DNA from: Eopsaltria australis
Taxonomy: Eukaryota > Chordata > Aves > Passeriformes > Petroicidae
Assembly (NCBI GenBank): GCA_034509425.1
Contig: JAVTVJ010011652.1
Location: 3,897,501 to 3,961,500, forward strand
Reading direction: 5' to 3'
DNA length: 64,000 bases
Shown here piece after piece: positions 38,401 through 51,434 of the stretch (the stretch's first letter is position 1; each line of letters starts with the position of its first letter). The notes under the pieces were generated by a model, which saw only the letters and a list, made by a program, of their open reading frames with translations, was not told the origin of the DNA and made no database searches. The position numbers and the translations under genes were made by a program.

Positions 38401-39730
38401 TATGAATCCAAGAGAGATTTAAACTAGAAAGAAATTCAATTCATACAAGTATCTTTTCATTGCAATTAGGCAGGGAGAGACCTACATGAATGTCAAAAGT
38501 CTGTTTGGCTTCTAGTTTCCAGGGGGTTTGTGATGAACATGAGAGAATTATTTGAATTTCATACTGATGAGCTAACTTACATCCTGATCTCCTCTACCAG
38601 ACAAAAACTGGAAAAGCAAAACTAGAATAGATCTCAAAAGTTCAACTCTTGCAAGTCCCTTTGCTGTCAAACAGGATCAGATGTGTCTGTGCAGGAAAAA
38701 ATGTTGGGGTTGAGGGTTTTTGAGAGGAAGAGAATGCCACATTTCCATGGCCAGAAACAGAGTTCAGGTACAGTGTCAAAGAACATTTTCCCTCAAAATA
38801 TCATGTGCCTTGTCTCAACTAATAGGATGCTTCACAGAGGTGTGGCCATCATGGTGCTTTTAACATAGCCTTCACAACACTGTCAAACCCCTTGCAGTCT
38901 GTCTGCAAAGGCAGCAGGCCCTTCGTACAGCTGTGCTCATCCTTCTCATAATCAAAACTGCTGATGCCCAGGTGATTTTCTGGAGGGTTCCCTCCTGCAG
39001 AGATCAGCCATGTACTGCCCAAGGAAAGGGAGAGAAAAGATGTGCTATTAGGCTGATAAAGGTTTTTGTCATATTTAATCAGGATTATCCATTTAGCCCT
39101 CTCTGTTTTCCCTGCAGAGGTTAATCACTAACACACACACAAAAGACCTAAACCTAGGCCTGAGCAGGAAACGCAAAGTATCTCAGAATTACAGCAGTTA
39201 ATGAGCAACCTGATTTATCCTCTGCATTCTCTCCACAGTGCTTAAAGGACTTTGCCTTAAAATTATGTTAAACAAAAGCTGCCAGGGAGCATCTTATTAA
39301 CCATGTATAATTAAGGCTCTATTCAGGGCTTGTTTTGGTTTTTGTTGTTGGCTTTTTCCTCTTCATTCCTTGGTCTTTCAAATCCTTTTTTTTTTTTTTC
39401 CCTTGAAGAATATTTCCTGCACTATGAGGCGACTTCTGCTGCACCACATTGTAAGCGATTAAGAAAACATTAATTTCCCTCCAAAATGGCAAGAACTTGA
39501 AAATCTAACACTTGAAATATGCTTCTGATGCATTTTTATTTCCAAGCTATGCAATATCCCTACTGTTTTCCCTCTTACTATTATCTAACACTTAGTTTGC
39601 ATCCCAAGGAGAGATTTCCTTTTGTTCAGATCACCATGCTAGAATCCAGGCCTTTAATATTTTGTTGTTTAGGGCTTGGTTTTTATTTCTAGGGAAAAAT
39701 ACAGAGATAACATTATCCATTCAGAGTATG
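35493..39730. other. Unique-looking non-coding DNA
   Basis: AT-rich, no gene or confident transposon. A faint CR1-like tail (CCCTATGACTGTATGATCTG near 36927) is too short to call. A T14 run lies at 39386-39399. The stretch at 39160-39330 has the texture of a conserved non-coding element. Confidence 0.65.
39386..39399 (+). repeat. T14 homopolymer
   Basis: Uninterrupted run of 14 T residues inside a pyrimidine-rich stretch; simple repeat. Confidence 0.85.
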
Positions 39731-40231
39731 ATTGAGTGTTGGGCTATGGTAAGTTTTGGGCACCATAATATATGAAAGATATAAGGCTCTTTGAAAGCAT
39801 CCAAAGGAGAGTTATGAAGGTGATTAAGGGTCTAGAGAAAAAAAGCCATACAAGGAGCAGCTGAGGTTACTTGGCTTGTTCAGCCTAAACTGGAGGAGAC
39901 TGGGGTTGGGACTTCATAGCACCCTGCAGCTTCTTTAGAAGGGGAAGTGGAGTGTCAGTCACTGATCCCTCTAGTGACAGGGCATGAAGCTGTGTCAGAG
40001 GAGGTTTAGGTTGGATAGCAGGGAAAGGCTCTTCCCCCCAGAGGATGTTTGAGCACTGGAAAAGGCTCCCCAGGGCAGTGGTCACAGCACCAGCCTGACA
40101 GAGCTCAGGAAGCATTGGGACAATGCTCTCAGGCACATGGAGTGACTCTAGGGGATGGTTTTGTGCAGAGCTGGCAGTTGAGCTGCATGGCCCTTGCGGG
40201 TGCCTTCCAACTCAGGATATTCTGTGATTTT
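39731..40231 (+). mobile_element. CR1 LINE fragment, 3' region
   Basis: Sense-oriented CR1 copy of about 500 bp. Recognisable parts, in order: AAGTTTTGGGCACC, AGTTATGAAGGTGATTAAGG, GTTCAGCC(T)AAACTGGAGGA, AGTGACAGGGCA, GGCTCCCCAGGGCAGTGGTC, ACAGCACCAGCCTGACAGAG and the end CCTTCCAACTCAGGATATTC. The terminal TTCTGTGATT resembles the canonical CR1 tail octamer. It is 5'-truncated and contains only the 3' part, with many substitutions, so it cannot encode a protein. It is about 4.2 kb from the CR1 copy at 35.1 kb, in opposite orientation, and differs enough to be a different CR1 subfamily. Confidence 0.9.
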
Positions 40232-43200
40232 AAGAATCTTCATGTGTTTTCCCCAGCTAGATCAGAATCAAACTCAATGGTCCTGCATAGTAATTTTTAT
40301 TCTAATCCTATCAAAAGTAACTGTTCAGTCTGCAGTTTTTGTTTAAGCCCAGGTCACAAAATATGCTTCTCCACTAGCAACACCACGTGATCAACATGTC
40401 CACCTCTCTGCATGTCCCAAAAGACATTAATCTGCCTCTCAGTTAGCCTTTTATGCTTAGGGTGAAGCAGGGTATCCTCCCTGTGTTGGAGACCTGTAAT
40501 TTCTATGTCTGTGCAGATTTCCATCTTGTGCCTGGCCCTGGTCTTTAAGCCAGCAGTGGGATGCTTCCACTATGTTTCTATGGCAGATGTTGACATGTCT
40601 TCTTATCCACCTGCCTAAAGAGACTTGTTTGGACACCTGCATCCATGTTTCTGTACTGGTGTGCTTGGGTTAGAATCACTGAAGCCTCTGGCTTTAAGCT
40701 TTGTTGTAGCTCAGAAACAAAACATTGAAAGAGTTGTGGATTGTGGTCCAGGACCTGCAGAACCTGTGGTGAGGCTCAGTGCTATGTTCCCTGTGCTTTT
40801 CCCTGTGGTTTTCTAGGAAACCTCAGAGCATGGTGTCATTTCCACAGCCTCTTCTCCAAACCTTACAGTCCATTCTGAAATAGTTCTGTGCAAGATCAAC
40901 CCAAGTTGATAAACAGTGATGCCTTTCATCATTCACTTCATGCTGTTCCAAAACATCTCCTGAGGAGATGGCATCTGGAAATATGTCCCTTTGCAGCACA
41001 GATGCCATCTTTCCTCAACAATTGTTATCCTGACTGCTGCTGTGATTTATTGCTTATTGCTCTTGGTTCTGGTGTAGTCAGATGCTGTTTGTTTGTTGAA
41101 CAGTAAACAGAAATTTCATAAAAAAACTAGTATTTTCAAAATAACATGAAAGATCTATAACATTCCTGCTATGCAATAAGTTTATTACCAGTGTGCCTTC
41201 GGAGTGAAATTATTGAAAATTTCCCCCATGGTCCAGTGTTGAGCACTGGTGACCTCATGGATCTTTGTACACAGAGCTTGATCTGGACACCTGCCACACC
41301 AGGACTGCATTGCATTGGTCATATCCGTAATTCATTTGCTTTCATGAATGAGAGATCACTGCTTTGCTGCCAGAGGAACTGAGTGATGTACCTGGAGCTG
41401 ATGCTTAATATTTTTAAGATCTGAAGTCTTCCTATCCAACAGATAACTTATTTCCTTTGCTGGCTCTCATGGAACTCTCTAATAATAAAATATTGTGTTT
41501 CTCCTCTTTGATGCTAAATAGGTTTTTTAACAGTTTAATAGTGTTATCAGATTCATTATCTTATCAGACAGCTTGTAGTGGATTATCTGAAATGCAAGGG
41601 TGTTCCCTGTATAATAAATCCTTCCAAAGGTCAAGATGAAGCAAATTAGCTAAAGGAAGCTATTAATTATGCACAGATCAATTTTTGGTAATGCAGTGTG
41701 AAGTCGAGAATACAGTGATAAAACTTTTCTGGTTTTGTTTTTCATAGTAATCAATTTTTTTTATGGGCAGGGCAGCTTGTATTATAGATGACAGGTTTTT
41801 CCAGAAAGTTTTTTGTCATCTACTTACTTTGGGGGAAATGAAGCATAAAATTTAATACAAGTGATGATGAATTGAACCTCAAGTGTGCAGGTACGTTTCA
41901 TTTCCAGTGGGGAACTGATCTTTCCCATCTGCTCCACAGTTCAGCAATGTTTCAGTTTTTCAGAAGGCTTCTGAGTAGGCTTGGTTGCTGGTGGTGTGGA
42001 GCGCTCTCTAGACTGGGCTTTCTGTGGACCTACAGGGTCTGATCTCACACAGCTGCAACAAATGCAATGACTCAACCTTACAACTGTCAAAATCCCTTGG
42101 AATGCTTCATCCCATCTGAGTCAAATGCTTCAATACTAACCTTTGGATTATATCTATTGGTGAGGACTGATCTGCCTTCAAACTAGTAACTAAAGGAAAA
42201 TAAGTTTCTTCTGAGTCCTTTAGTGAGGTGCTTCCATAATTTGATATATTTTTTCCTTTTTTTCCTTGACTGTGTTTGCCAATTACTTCACATCTCAGTG
42301 CACACAGTACTGGGCTTTGCTAAACAAGTAGGAATTCTGTATTGAATTGCAAAGTTGTAGAAATAATACTGCTATCCAGAATTCAAGCTTTGGGATATTT
42401 ACCATTGTGCTTGAAGTCATAAGTTACTTATCTCCAGGGGACAGAAAATAACAGCATTTTCTTCTGAGTCATTACACTTAATAATTGAAGATCTACATGC
42501 TAAGTAAAACTTCTTTCCCTGGAAGCAAAAGCAATTCCTGCAAGCAATATATAAGGCTAAATAGGCAATATGTCTCATTCCACTTACTTTAATGGTTTTC
42601 TGACTGAATTTTCTTAGATTTTGCCATATGCTAAGAGGATTATGAATGTGGTTAAAACTGTGGAGTAGAAAATGTCGAGTAAAACCAGCAAGTCAATGTG
42701 AAAAGAACTTAAAGCATTGTTGGGAAATGGGCTTTTTCATACAAAGTCTTTTTTAAAATGTACACGACACAATTTTGAATATCAAGTCAGAAAAAAGGAG
42801 AAATTCCATCTCAGAGTTTAGAAGTAGGTTATGCTAGGGGCTGTGTTTAGTTGGCTGTGTTTATTTATGTGAAGAGGGAAGATAAGTATCTTTAGTTTTG
42901 ACTACAATTTCTCATGAACCATATCAAAACACAAAATTGTCCTATATCAGCTCACATAGGATTAGGACTACATTTTGTTTTGTTACTGTTTAGGAAGCTT
43001 TTTGCAAGAGTTGCTATAAATACTTAAAAATACAAGAAAAGAGGGGAGCTCTTTGTAGAGTATGAAGCTTTCTATCAATTCTTTTTTCAAGGCAGAGTCC
43101 TCAAATGAAACAAACTCAAGCCAAAACCAGCATTCAGTAAGATTTCAATTCAGAACTCAGTGTTTAAAGATCTGATTTCCTATTAGGCAATAATTCTAAA

Positions 43201-43700
43201 AGAGGAACTTGTGAACTGGAGCAAGGGGATTAGGGAAAGAGCTATATAATGCCCAGCACAGTTGTCAGTCCAGATATGTGTGAATGCACCTGCGTGCCAT
43301 GGAAATAATGTCCATAAAAGCAAAAATATTTTTCTTAGGAGAAAAGAAATTACAGCCACAAAAAAACTGTGGCTGCCTAGACAGAGTTCCTGACCGTATT
43401 CTTGCGTAGGAATTGTGATTAAACCTTTACAAACTTGGTTGTGTGCCCATCATAAGAATGAGCAGCAATGTACATTTGTGAGCAAACCCTCTGCTCTGTA
43501 GGTGCTATATTTTTGTCTTCATAAAAACTATATTTTCAGAGGCTGAATGACATCCTTCTTTCTCCCTGAGTGATAGATTCAGACCGTGTTCATTCTGGTC
43601 TTGTCTTGTGCATTGCAAGTCAAGGTCTGGATAGTCTTAAACAGACTTCAGACCTCAGAAGGGAGATGGAATAAAAGCAGGCTTCTTTGCTGGAAATGTT
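40232..43700. other. Unique-looking non-coding DNA
   Basis: No recognisable gene or repeat. The frames present (up to 72 codons) are short and unsupported. AT-rich motifs such as TATTAATTATGCA near 41660 are the only notable local texture. Confidence 0.65.
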
Positions 43701-46700
43701 CCTCCTTTATCTAACACAAAGATATGTCCAGGCACAAAGCAGTGAAAAAGTGCAGTTATTCAAACTACACCTGTCTAAACCTGGCTGGCTCACAGCCACA
43801 TGACCTGATTTTATTCTCAATGCCTCCCCAAGCTGAGTAAGATGCCGCAAGGTGCAGGATGATAATGTTTTAGGACTGGATTACAAATCCTGTGCTAAAC
43901 TCTATTTTGCCTTTTCTGAGTGCTGTCATCACCCAGGTACCTGTACCTCCATATGGATGAGGTAGAAATGGCAATGCTTCCCCTCCTCAGCCACCCCTGT
44001 GAGGTTTGTTTGAGGAATGTGTAATCCAGGCTCAAGTCACTGGTCAGTCACTGACTCCTCTCCATGGATTAGCTCAAGCCAGTCCTAAGTACAGGCTGGC
44101 AGAGCTTGAACAGCCTCCTACCAGCTTGTGTGAGGGCTGTCCTGGCAGCAGGTATCAGCTTGGCTCCCCTTGGCAGATAAATTGAGAGGATCTCCCAGCC
44201 CAGCATGAGCAGGACCATTAACAAGGTCAGTGCTGCTCTGGAGCAGAGGTTTCCTGCACAGTCTTGCCAGCTCCTTCCCAAAGCAAAGGAAAATGATCCC
44301 TTTGCCAGCCAGCCTGAATCCTTCTGCTGTGCCATGAGTCAGCACACCAAGAGACCCCCTTTTGCAGAAGAAACTCTGCTCTTGAAGCTTTTGGAGCCCA
44401 CACCACGAGTGGGTGACTGTCCTTCCGCTGCATGCCTTGTTTTTCCTTTGACAGGGAGATTTGGCATGGGATGAAGTGCAGCAACTGGACCCAGTCAGGC
44501 AGCTGATGTGACAACAATCCACCCTTGGGGTATGGGATCCTTGGCATGAATGCCTTGCAGCATGTCAGTGTGCAAGAGCACGGGATGGAGATGGGAAAAC
44601 ATCATGGGAACAGAAAAAGCAGCAGAGTGTTAACTGGGAGAGAAAAATAAATATTTTCTGAGAGGAAGAAAAAAAAAAAAGAAATGGAAACCATCCTTCA
44701 GGCTGCTTTTTCTATTTATATAAACACACTAAAACATTCCAAATCTGGATTTACGGTGAAATGTCCACTTTACTATAGACCCATAGTAAATCCCTGAGCA
44801 TTTAATGCTCAGAAGTAGCCTCATCTCCATCTTGCTTTTGATCCATTCCTTTCTCTTCCCCGTGTCCTCCAAACAACTCTGCAACAAGCCAGCAGCCAAA
44901 TACTTCCTTACATAAACTGTTTGGGTTTGAGGCCAGCACCTACCAGAGTCAGTTAAGAAACTCCCTCCACTTCCATGGTCATTGGATCAGGTATTGACAG
45001 AGAGGCATTTAAAAACCAACAAAGGAATTAACAGTCTCTAAGCTAATTAGACATGCTGGCACATGCACTGCTTCCTCCATCTGCCATCCCCCAGACAGCT
45101 ATGTGGCTAAGAACAATATTTCTTGACATTCTCATGGCAGATACCATATGGTTTCAGAAACATTCTCTGGCCATGACTCCACTGGGCTGTGAGTTCAAGC
45201 TTGTTCTAATCTTGTTCTAACTTCTGACTTCATATTAACCAGTTTGTCTTACCTGTGATTGTGAATTCTTTCCAGATTCATCAGTGGGCTGATTTTAATT
45301 AGTTTGTGCATTTCAAAGTAGCCAGACGAAAATCTGTGAGTCCAGTGTCTGAATTAATTCCCCAGGGTGGGGGAAAAAGTGGAGAGTATGATGGCAACAT
45401 AAGGAATGTAACTTATGGCCCAAACTATTTCAGCTTCTTACCTTCCTTTCCCCTTTAAATATCTAGTCCACCTTGAAAACACTGGATTTGTTTTTTTTGT
45501 TTCAGTTTGTGTACATAGAATCACCTGTATCATAGGATCATTCACAGTATTTTTTTGAATATGCCCATTTGGAAAATAAGAATAGCATGGTCTGAATATG
45601 GAAATTCATTAATTTGGTCTGGGGGCTGGATTTAAGACCTCTCTTATCAACCCTTTTCTGTAAGCAAGGCTTGTAACAGACATAAGTGCAGGCAACTAAC
45701 AGAAAAACTTTTATATTACAGTATCAAAACTCTTAGCTAAATCACACTGTGATTAGGTTAATTCATCAGTGCTAAAGAAACAAACTCAGACAGTAGTCTG
45801 ATTAAATGGGAGTCTTACAGTGATTAAAAGCTTTTTTAATTCCTTTTTTGGCTCTGATTAAAAAAATCAAAGTCAAATATCTCATTGGAAGAAATCCAAC
45901 TTAAGTGCAAGTTGACTCAAGGGAGCCTTCTTCTCATGGCTCTGCATGAGCCACCTGCAATTACTACAAATTATCTGACTAGCTCCAAGCTGTGCATCTT
46001 TGCTGAGACACTTTGTCAAGTCTCAGTTTCCACATTGAGCTTTGTCTGAGAGCGAGTGATGTTGGGCTCAAGGCTGTCATTCTACAAAAATCTGGAAATA
46101 CATTGACCTTGATTTTTCAGTACAACTCAGGCAGCCCAGAGAGTCTCTCACTGCTTGGGGATTTTTTTGTCAGCGTTTAGCCAGAATGCAGTTCTATAAA
46201 ACCATTTCTCTTCAGGTGAGCTATGTCAAGTAATAAAAAGGCTACAGGCATCTTAAGGAAATCTGCAGCTTCCTAGAAATGCAACTGCAGCCCTGCCATG
46301 GAATGTGGTACTTAAGAAAGAGTTTCATTAGGGTTTTGGGCTGGTTGTTTCTGGAATGCTAGTGGAGGAGTAAAAGCCTGCAGGAGGAAGGCCTGATTCT
46401 TGGGTTGGGGAAAGGCTCTCAGCTGTTTTTTTTTCACCATGAAGAAGCCAAAAGGAGGGGATGCAGTGATGGGGAATGAGAAGCTTAGTGTGAGCTTGTG
46501 AAGAGGTGTGGTGAGAGTAAAGAGGCACACACAGGCACCTCCAGGCATGGAAGAGACACTTTTGTTCCATGCCTTCATGATGAGATCTTGTTCTCTCAGC
46601 ATTGCTGTGTCTGTCTGTGACAGATGAAGGTTGTTCCAGAGGGAAAAGTCCTTAGCAGCTCTGTGGTACTGTCAGCTGGGAGCAGCAATGGGAGCCTGCT

Positions 46701-47520
46701 ATTGGCACCTCCCTCTGTGGGAGGTTGCTGATGGAGACAACTTTGGCAATGATCACTGCAACTTCCCTGGGCTTCAGGAAGTCTTCTGCTCAAGCTTTAT
46801 CATCACTAGGAGCTCAAAAGGAAAACAGAACAGAACCTTCTTTTATTCTGCTGAATTGCCCAGGGAGGGAAGCTGTCCAGGGGCTTGACGTCTCCTGAAT
46901 TTCATTTAAGCATCTTTTGCTGTCAATGGAGACCTTTTCATTGAGACCATTTGATCCCTCAGGATGGGGTCTATGTCACATACACCAATTAAGAGTCCTA
47001 AATGGTTGCTGCTCTCTGTGGAGGTGTTGCAGATGCTGGATGCAGCTGTTGTGGAGGATCATTTTCCAGAGAGAAGGAAAAGTCAGTCCTTTTTTTCTTG
47101 TGCAGGGAGCAGAATGCCCTGCAAGCAAGTGCACATGCAGGCCTAGCCCATGCTGTAAGTTTGATCCAGGCAGGGACTGAGTTTTATTTTAATGGGTTAT
47201 ATGAGCTTGAAAGAATCAGTAAGATGACTCTGATCCCATCACCAGCTTTCCATGGGGTCCTGCAATGCCTCTCATGACAAAGAGCTTCCATATTGTAAAT
47301 TGTACTATTAGGGAAAGCTGCATGGGTATGGCCCCATGAAAATAAGAGAGGCTGTAATGGAATGTATCTTGGGTTAAGTCTTAATCATGCACTTCTTTAC
47401 ACACATGCTGCTTGCACCAAAGGATAAAACACCCTGATTTTCTCTTTGCCTCAACTCTGAATGTCTTTCTATTTTCTTCCTTCCCTCTATCCCCCCATTT
47501 TATGAGCAGGAATTTCTAGA
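43701..47520. other. GC-richer non-coding tract
   Basis: The tract is moderately richer in G and C, above all at 43.9-44.6 and 46.3-47.2 kb. Overlapping frames of 60-134 codons stay open on both strands at these two places (for example 44118-44522 minus and 44205-44474 plus). Simultaneous openness on both strands points to scarcity of stop codons rather than to genes, and none of the peptides is recognisable. An A12 run is at 44669-44680. No transposon identified. Confidence 0.6.
44669..44680 (+). repeat. A12 homopolymer
   Basis: Twelve consecutive A residues inside a purine-rich run (AGAGGAAG before, GAAATGG after). Simple repeat, no associated element recognised. Confidence 0.8.
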
Positions 47521-47559
47521 CAGTAATGTGTTTGGGCTGCTGCCTCTCAAAGAGGTAAA

Positions 47560-47960
47560 CAGAAGGAAGAAATTGCCCTTAGGCCAGCTAGCAGAGCTTT
47601 TTCTCTCCAAGTCAGAACGCTTTAGAAGACTTTTCCTGCCGGGATGATGGGCTTTTAAATGGAAACCAAGGGTCATTTATGGATAGACTTCTCTGGCGAC
47701 TGCACAGGGAGAAGGAACTGTCATGTAGAGAGCCCCATTCTCCTCACTGTCAGTTTATCAGCTGAAATTTGCTCAGTGGAATAACTCCCATCCTCTCTGC
47801 ATCATTCAGAAATAAAGGAGAAATAGCAGAAAATAAGGCAAAATTAAATGCTTCCTCTTGAGTCATACGTGCTAGCAGGGATTGTTAATAGCTGCAGAGC
47901 ATTTCCCCTTAAAAACTATGAATTTCTTATAATCAGGGATTAAAATCTTTCAGTTTCGTT
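47560..47960. promoter_or_regulatory. Possible conserved non-coding element
   Basis: About 400 bases of even composition, with few homopolymers and several CpG-containing sites (CCGGGATGATGG, CTGGCGACTG, CATACGTGCTAGC), no repeat similarity and no long open frame. The texture resembles vertebrate developmental enhancers; this is a judgement by eye and needs alignment to other birds. Confidence 0.2.
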
Positions 47961-50900
47961 TTACTCATCAGTAAATCAAGCTTTCTGAAATTATGTCTCT
48001 GAACACTGAAGGTGCCATGTAACATTTATTTCCTGTGACTGGTAATTCACATCTTGGAGGTCAGGTAATGAATCATAGCAAAATCTCTTAAGGAGAGTTT
48101 TCTGTTGCTTTGGGGTTTTTTTTGTTTGTTTAGTTTGGTAGCTTGTTTTAGTTGTTTTACTCAGTAGAATTCAAAGTGCTTGTCAAAAATACACAATGTA
48201 TTTTCCCGCTGTAAAGCTGACAACCAAAGGCTAAAATACATGGTAATAATTTGTCCAAAAGGAGTGCAATGAAGAGTGGCAAGGCATAGAAATGCAGTCC
48301 AGTGGACCACTGGTCAGAGCAGCAAAAATAAATTTATCTCTTTATGAATATCCAGGGATATTGAAACCTTTACCACCTTGCTTGCTTAGCTTCCAGTGAA
48401 GGCAGAGTGGTCAATGTCTGCTGCAGAAGGATAGATTTAGACAAGTGACAAAAGAAACCAGGGGACTGAGTGAAAGGGCTGCTCTTAGCAGCTTTGCTGT
48501 GAAGAGTCTGTGAATATAACCCTAGAAACCAAACACCTGTTTACAGATGTTAATGAAATCCTTACTATTACCCTTGCAGCTTGTAATCACTTTCTTCTAT
48601 AAAGGCGGGGGGGAAACCTCAAATTCTCTCTCATTCAGTCCTTCATCTGAACTAGTGGTAGCAGCATAAATCAAAGGTTAAGAAAGAACCTGCAGAACAT
48701 AGAGTATGGATGTCTGAAAAACAAGGGCCATCAATTTTTATCCCGTTTCTCTTTTATTGAGACAAAGAGATTTAATTTGGCAAAAGCTTGTCATCTTAAA
48801 TGATATGTGGTCCTCAGAGGAGGATTTCAGAGATAAAAAATCCAAACATGGCAGGTTATCTTTATCAGTGTGTTAATTTGATTTCAAGAATGTAGGTTTC
48901 AAATTTCTTAATAAGTCTGTATTTCAAATTTGAGTATTTCTGATAACTTGTGCATTACAACTTCCACATTCAAAACACTATTGTTTCAGCTATTGAGCCA
49001 ATGTAACTTTTCAGGTTTCATTTCTGTATTTCTAAAGACACTTGAATTTATTTTGGCAGATAATCTTGCAGTTATTTCCATTTAATCTCTGTGGAAGAGT
49101 TGCTGAGATTTTTCTCTCCCAGGTGTGGTTTTTACGCCTGGTTACATCGTGAACAAAAAAACCCAAAAAAACCAAAGAACCATCAATTTAGATGATGCCA
49201 TTAATGTTAAATAACTTGCTTATCTCTCCATCTATCTCTGCAGAAAATGACCACAGAACACGATAAAATTTTTCTTAGAAGTTGTCCTATGGCTACAGTA
49301 AAGACAAATTTTTAATATCTACCCATCTATATGTATTATTTTCTTAATTTCTTTTATTGGTTTTCCTTTCGTTATCAGCAAAGAAATGAATCACCAAGTT
49401 TTGCCTTTGGCTTCCAGGAGACTAGATGTTTGCTCTGTATTTCAGGAATAGAAATAACAAACAAGGCAAAACAAAACGAGGCAGGTGTAAATGGTCCTGG
49501 CTAGAATTGTCAGGAGAACAATGTAATCCATATGTCCTTTAATCATGGTTTTACATTAATTTCAGTTCAGTGATACTAAAAGGCTTTGCTGCATGATGGG
49601 TGTTTGGATTTTGTTTTAAAACATGGCACTGATCTCATTCCTGTATTTGTTATATTGTATATTGGTCTACAGCACAAATCACCCCTAATTGACACATATT
49701 GCATTGTGAACTTAATATTTATAGGGCAATGCAGAGAGTATTGTTGCTGCTGTCTTGGCTGCATTTGTTCTATTTGAGCCAAATCTTTTTTTAAAAGGCA
49801 GTAAAGCTAATATCACACTTTCTCTGAGAGCCCTCTCACATATGACCTATGAAATGAAAAATGTTTGAGCAGCCTCAAGGAGCAGTCAAAAATACGTTTA
49901 GCCAATTACGTGTTCTAAGGGGAGACTGATCAGGATGCACAAGGGTCTGGTACACTGTCCATTCAATCTGGTTTTTTCCTGGGAATTTATTAGTACTTAT
50001 TGGCAACATCTGAAACAACAGTGAGACATCAATCAGTAGAAACAACCTTGAAGGCCTGATCTACTGCAGCTGATGGATTTTGACACTCTTGCTGTTACTG
50101 AGACTAGCTTTAGGTCAGACACTCAATCATTTTTCTTCATCAATCTTCTCTTTCCAGGACTGTGATAGAAATTTGATAATTTTTATTGATTGTTCTTTCA
50201 TGGAGGGAAATAGGAGACAGGTACATCTGCCCTTTGTGTCCTGGGCTGAGTCTCAATCTGTGGCTTTGGATGGTCAGCCTGCCAAGAACTCAGAAATCAG
50301 TTTTCTGACTGTTCAGCACAGTTAATCCATAGCAGTTTCTTTAATGTTACTTTATTTCATCCCATTTACTCAAAAAAGAACTTCTGTCTGTATTACAGGC
50401 AGTGTACTCTAACTCTGTGCCCTTCCAGTCTAACACTTATCCTTAATAGGCTTCTGAAAATCAAATTGTTGTGAACATTTTAAAGCAATGATTAAATAGT
50501 TCCAAAACTAAATCAGTGCTTTAGATAGACAAGGTTTTTATCTGTAATTTCAGCAGTCTGTCCTAGCCCCAATTAAATAGGAATGTAAATAACAAAAATT
50601 GTTGTGTGAGGAGTGATGATAGAAGACAGAAAATGCAAGAACCGGCATGAGAATTGTGCTCTCAAGCCAGGCACAATTTGCTTCTAATATGTGTATGTAT
50701 ATATATTTCTATATATATTTGGCAAAATTCTGTATTTCACTTCAGATAGAAAAGTTCTTCCTGAAAAGGCAGACCAGTTCTCGTCTGTCCCCAGCAGAAG
50801 CTGATTGTGTTGGCACGCTCACAGGAGCCTTGGCAAAGTGCAGGGGGCAGCTGGAGTTGAGAGCCAAGTTAGGAGTGTTTAACTCCATGAGCTCACGACT

Positions 50901-51434
50901 GTCCAATGGTGATAAAAACCCTGCTTAGTGCTGAGAGCTGTGCAGCTCAGCAGGAAGCCGTGAGGTGTCACAGCTGGATTGTGAGGAATGAAGGGCAATT
51001 TGTCTTAAGCTTGAAAGTGTTGATAAAACACGTCAGAGCCAAGAAAAGTTTGTGTGTGTGTGTGTGTGTATCTCTAGCTATGTTGTTTTAGTTGTGTGTA
51101 TGCCACTGCAGAACCCAGGAGAGGAGCTGGTTTGACAGCCACAGTGCCAGAACACACTGATTACCTGCTGAACATGCCCAGAGCTGGCAGCAACAGGACC
51201 AGTTTCAGTGTGCCTGGAAGGGCCATTCTCCAGCTCGGTCTCTGCCCAACCCGAGCCAGAATTCACAGACCCTTTGCTCCCTTTCAGGCACTCAAGAGCT
51301 TTGCACCCAATGTGCCAAAAGCTTCTGAGAATCTGGCTACTGACTTTGGCAAACTGAAAGCTGTGAGTCCTGCTATTGAACACGATGCCTTTTTCTGGTC
51401 TTAGGAAATAAAGGCTCTGGCACAGTTAGAGGGT
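47961..51434. other. Unique-looking non-coding DNA
   Basis: No gene recognised. It contains an AT-alternating stretch (50687-50720) and a TG microsatellite (51051-51069). From 50.76 to 51.40 kb the sequence is somewhat GC-richer, and two frames of about 100 codons overlap on opposite strands (51096-51404 plus, 51078-51383 minus); neither peptide is recognisable. AATAAA at 51407-51412 lies just after the plus-strand frame ends, but it may equally belong to the edge of the adjacent LTR-like element. Confidence 0.55.
51051..51069 (+). repeat. (TG)n microsatellite
   Basis: Nine and a half perfect TG units, followed by TATCTCTAGC. Likely polymorphic in length. Confidence 0.9.

Noticed and set aside
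44069..44547. Four overlapping frames of 88-134 codons on both strands
   Set aside because: A GC-richer patch makes all frames open at once; no splice or start context and no recognisable protein.
46312..47277. Cluster of frames near 46.3-47.3 kb
   Set aside because: Same explanation as at 44 kb; the frames overlap each other on both strands.
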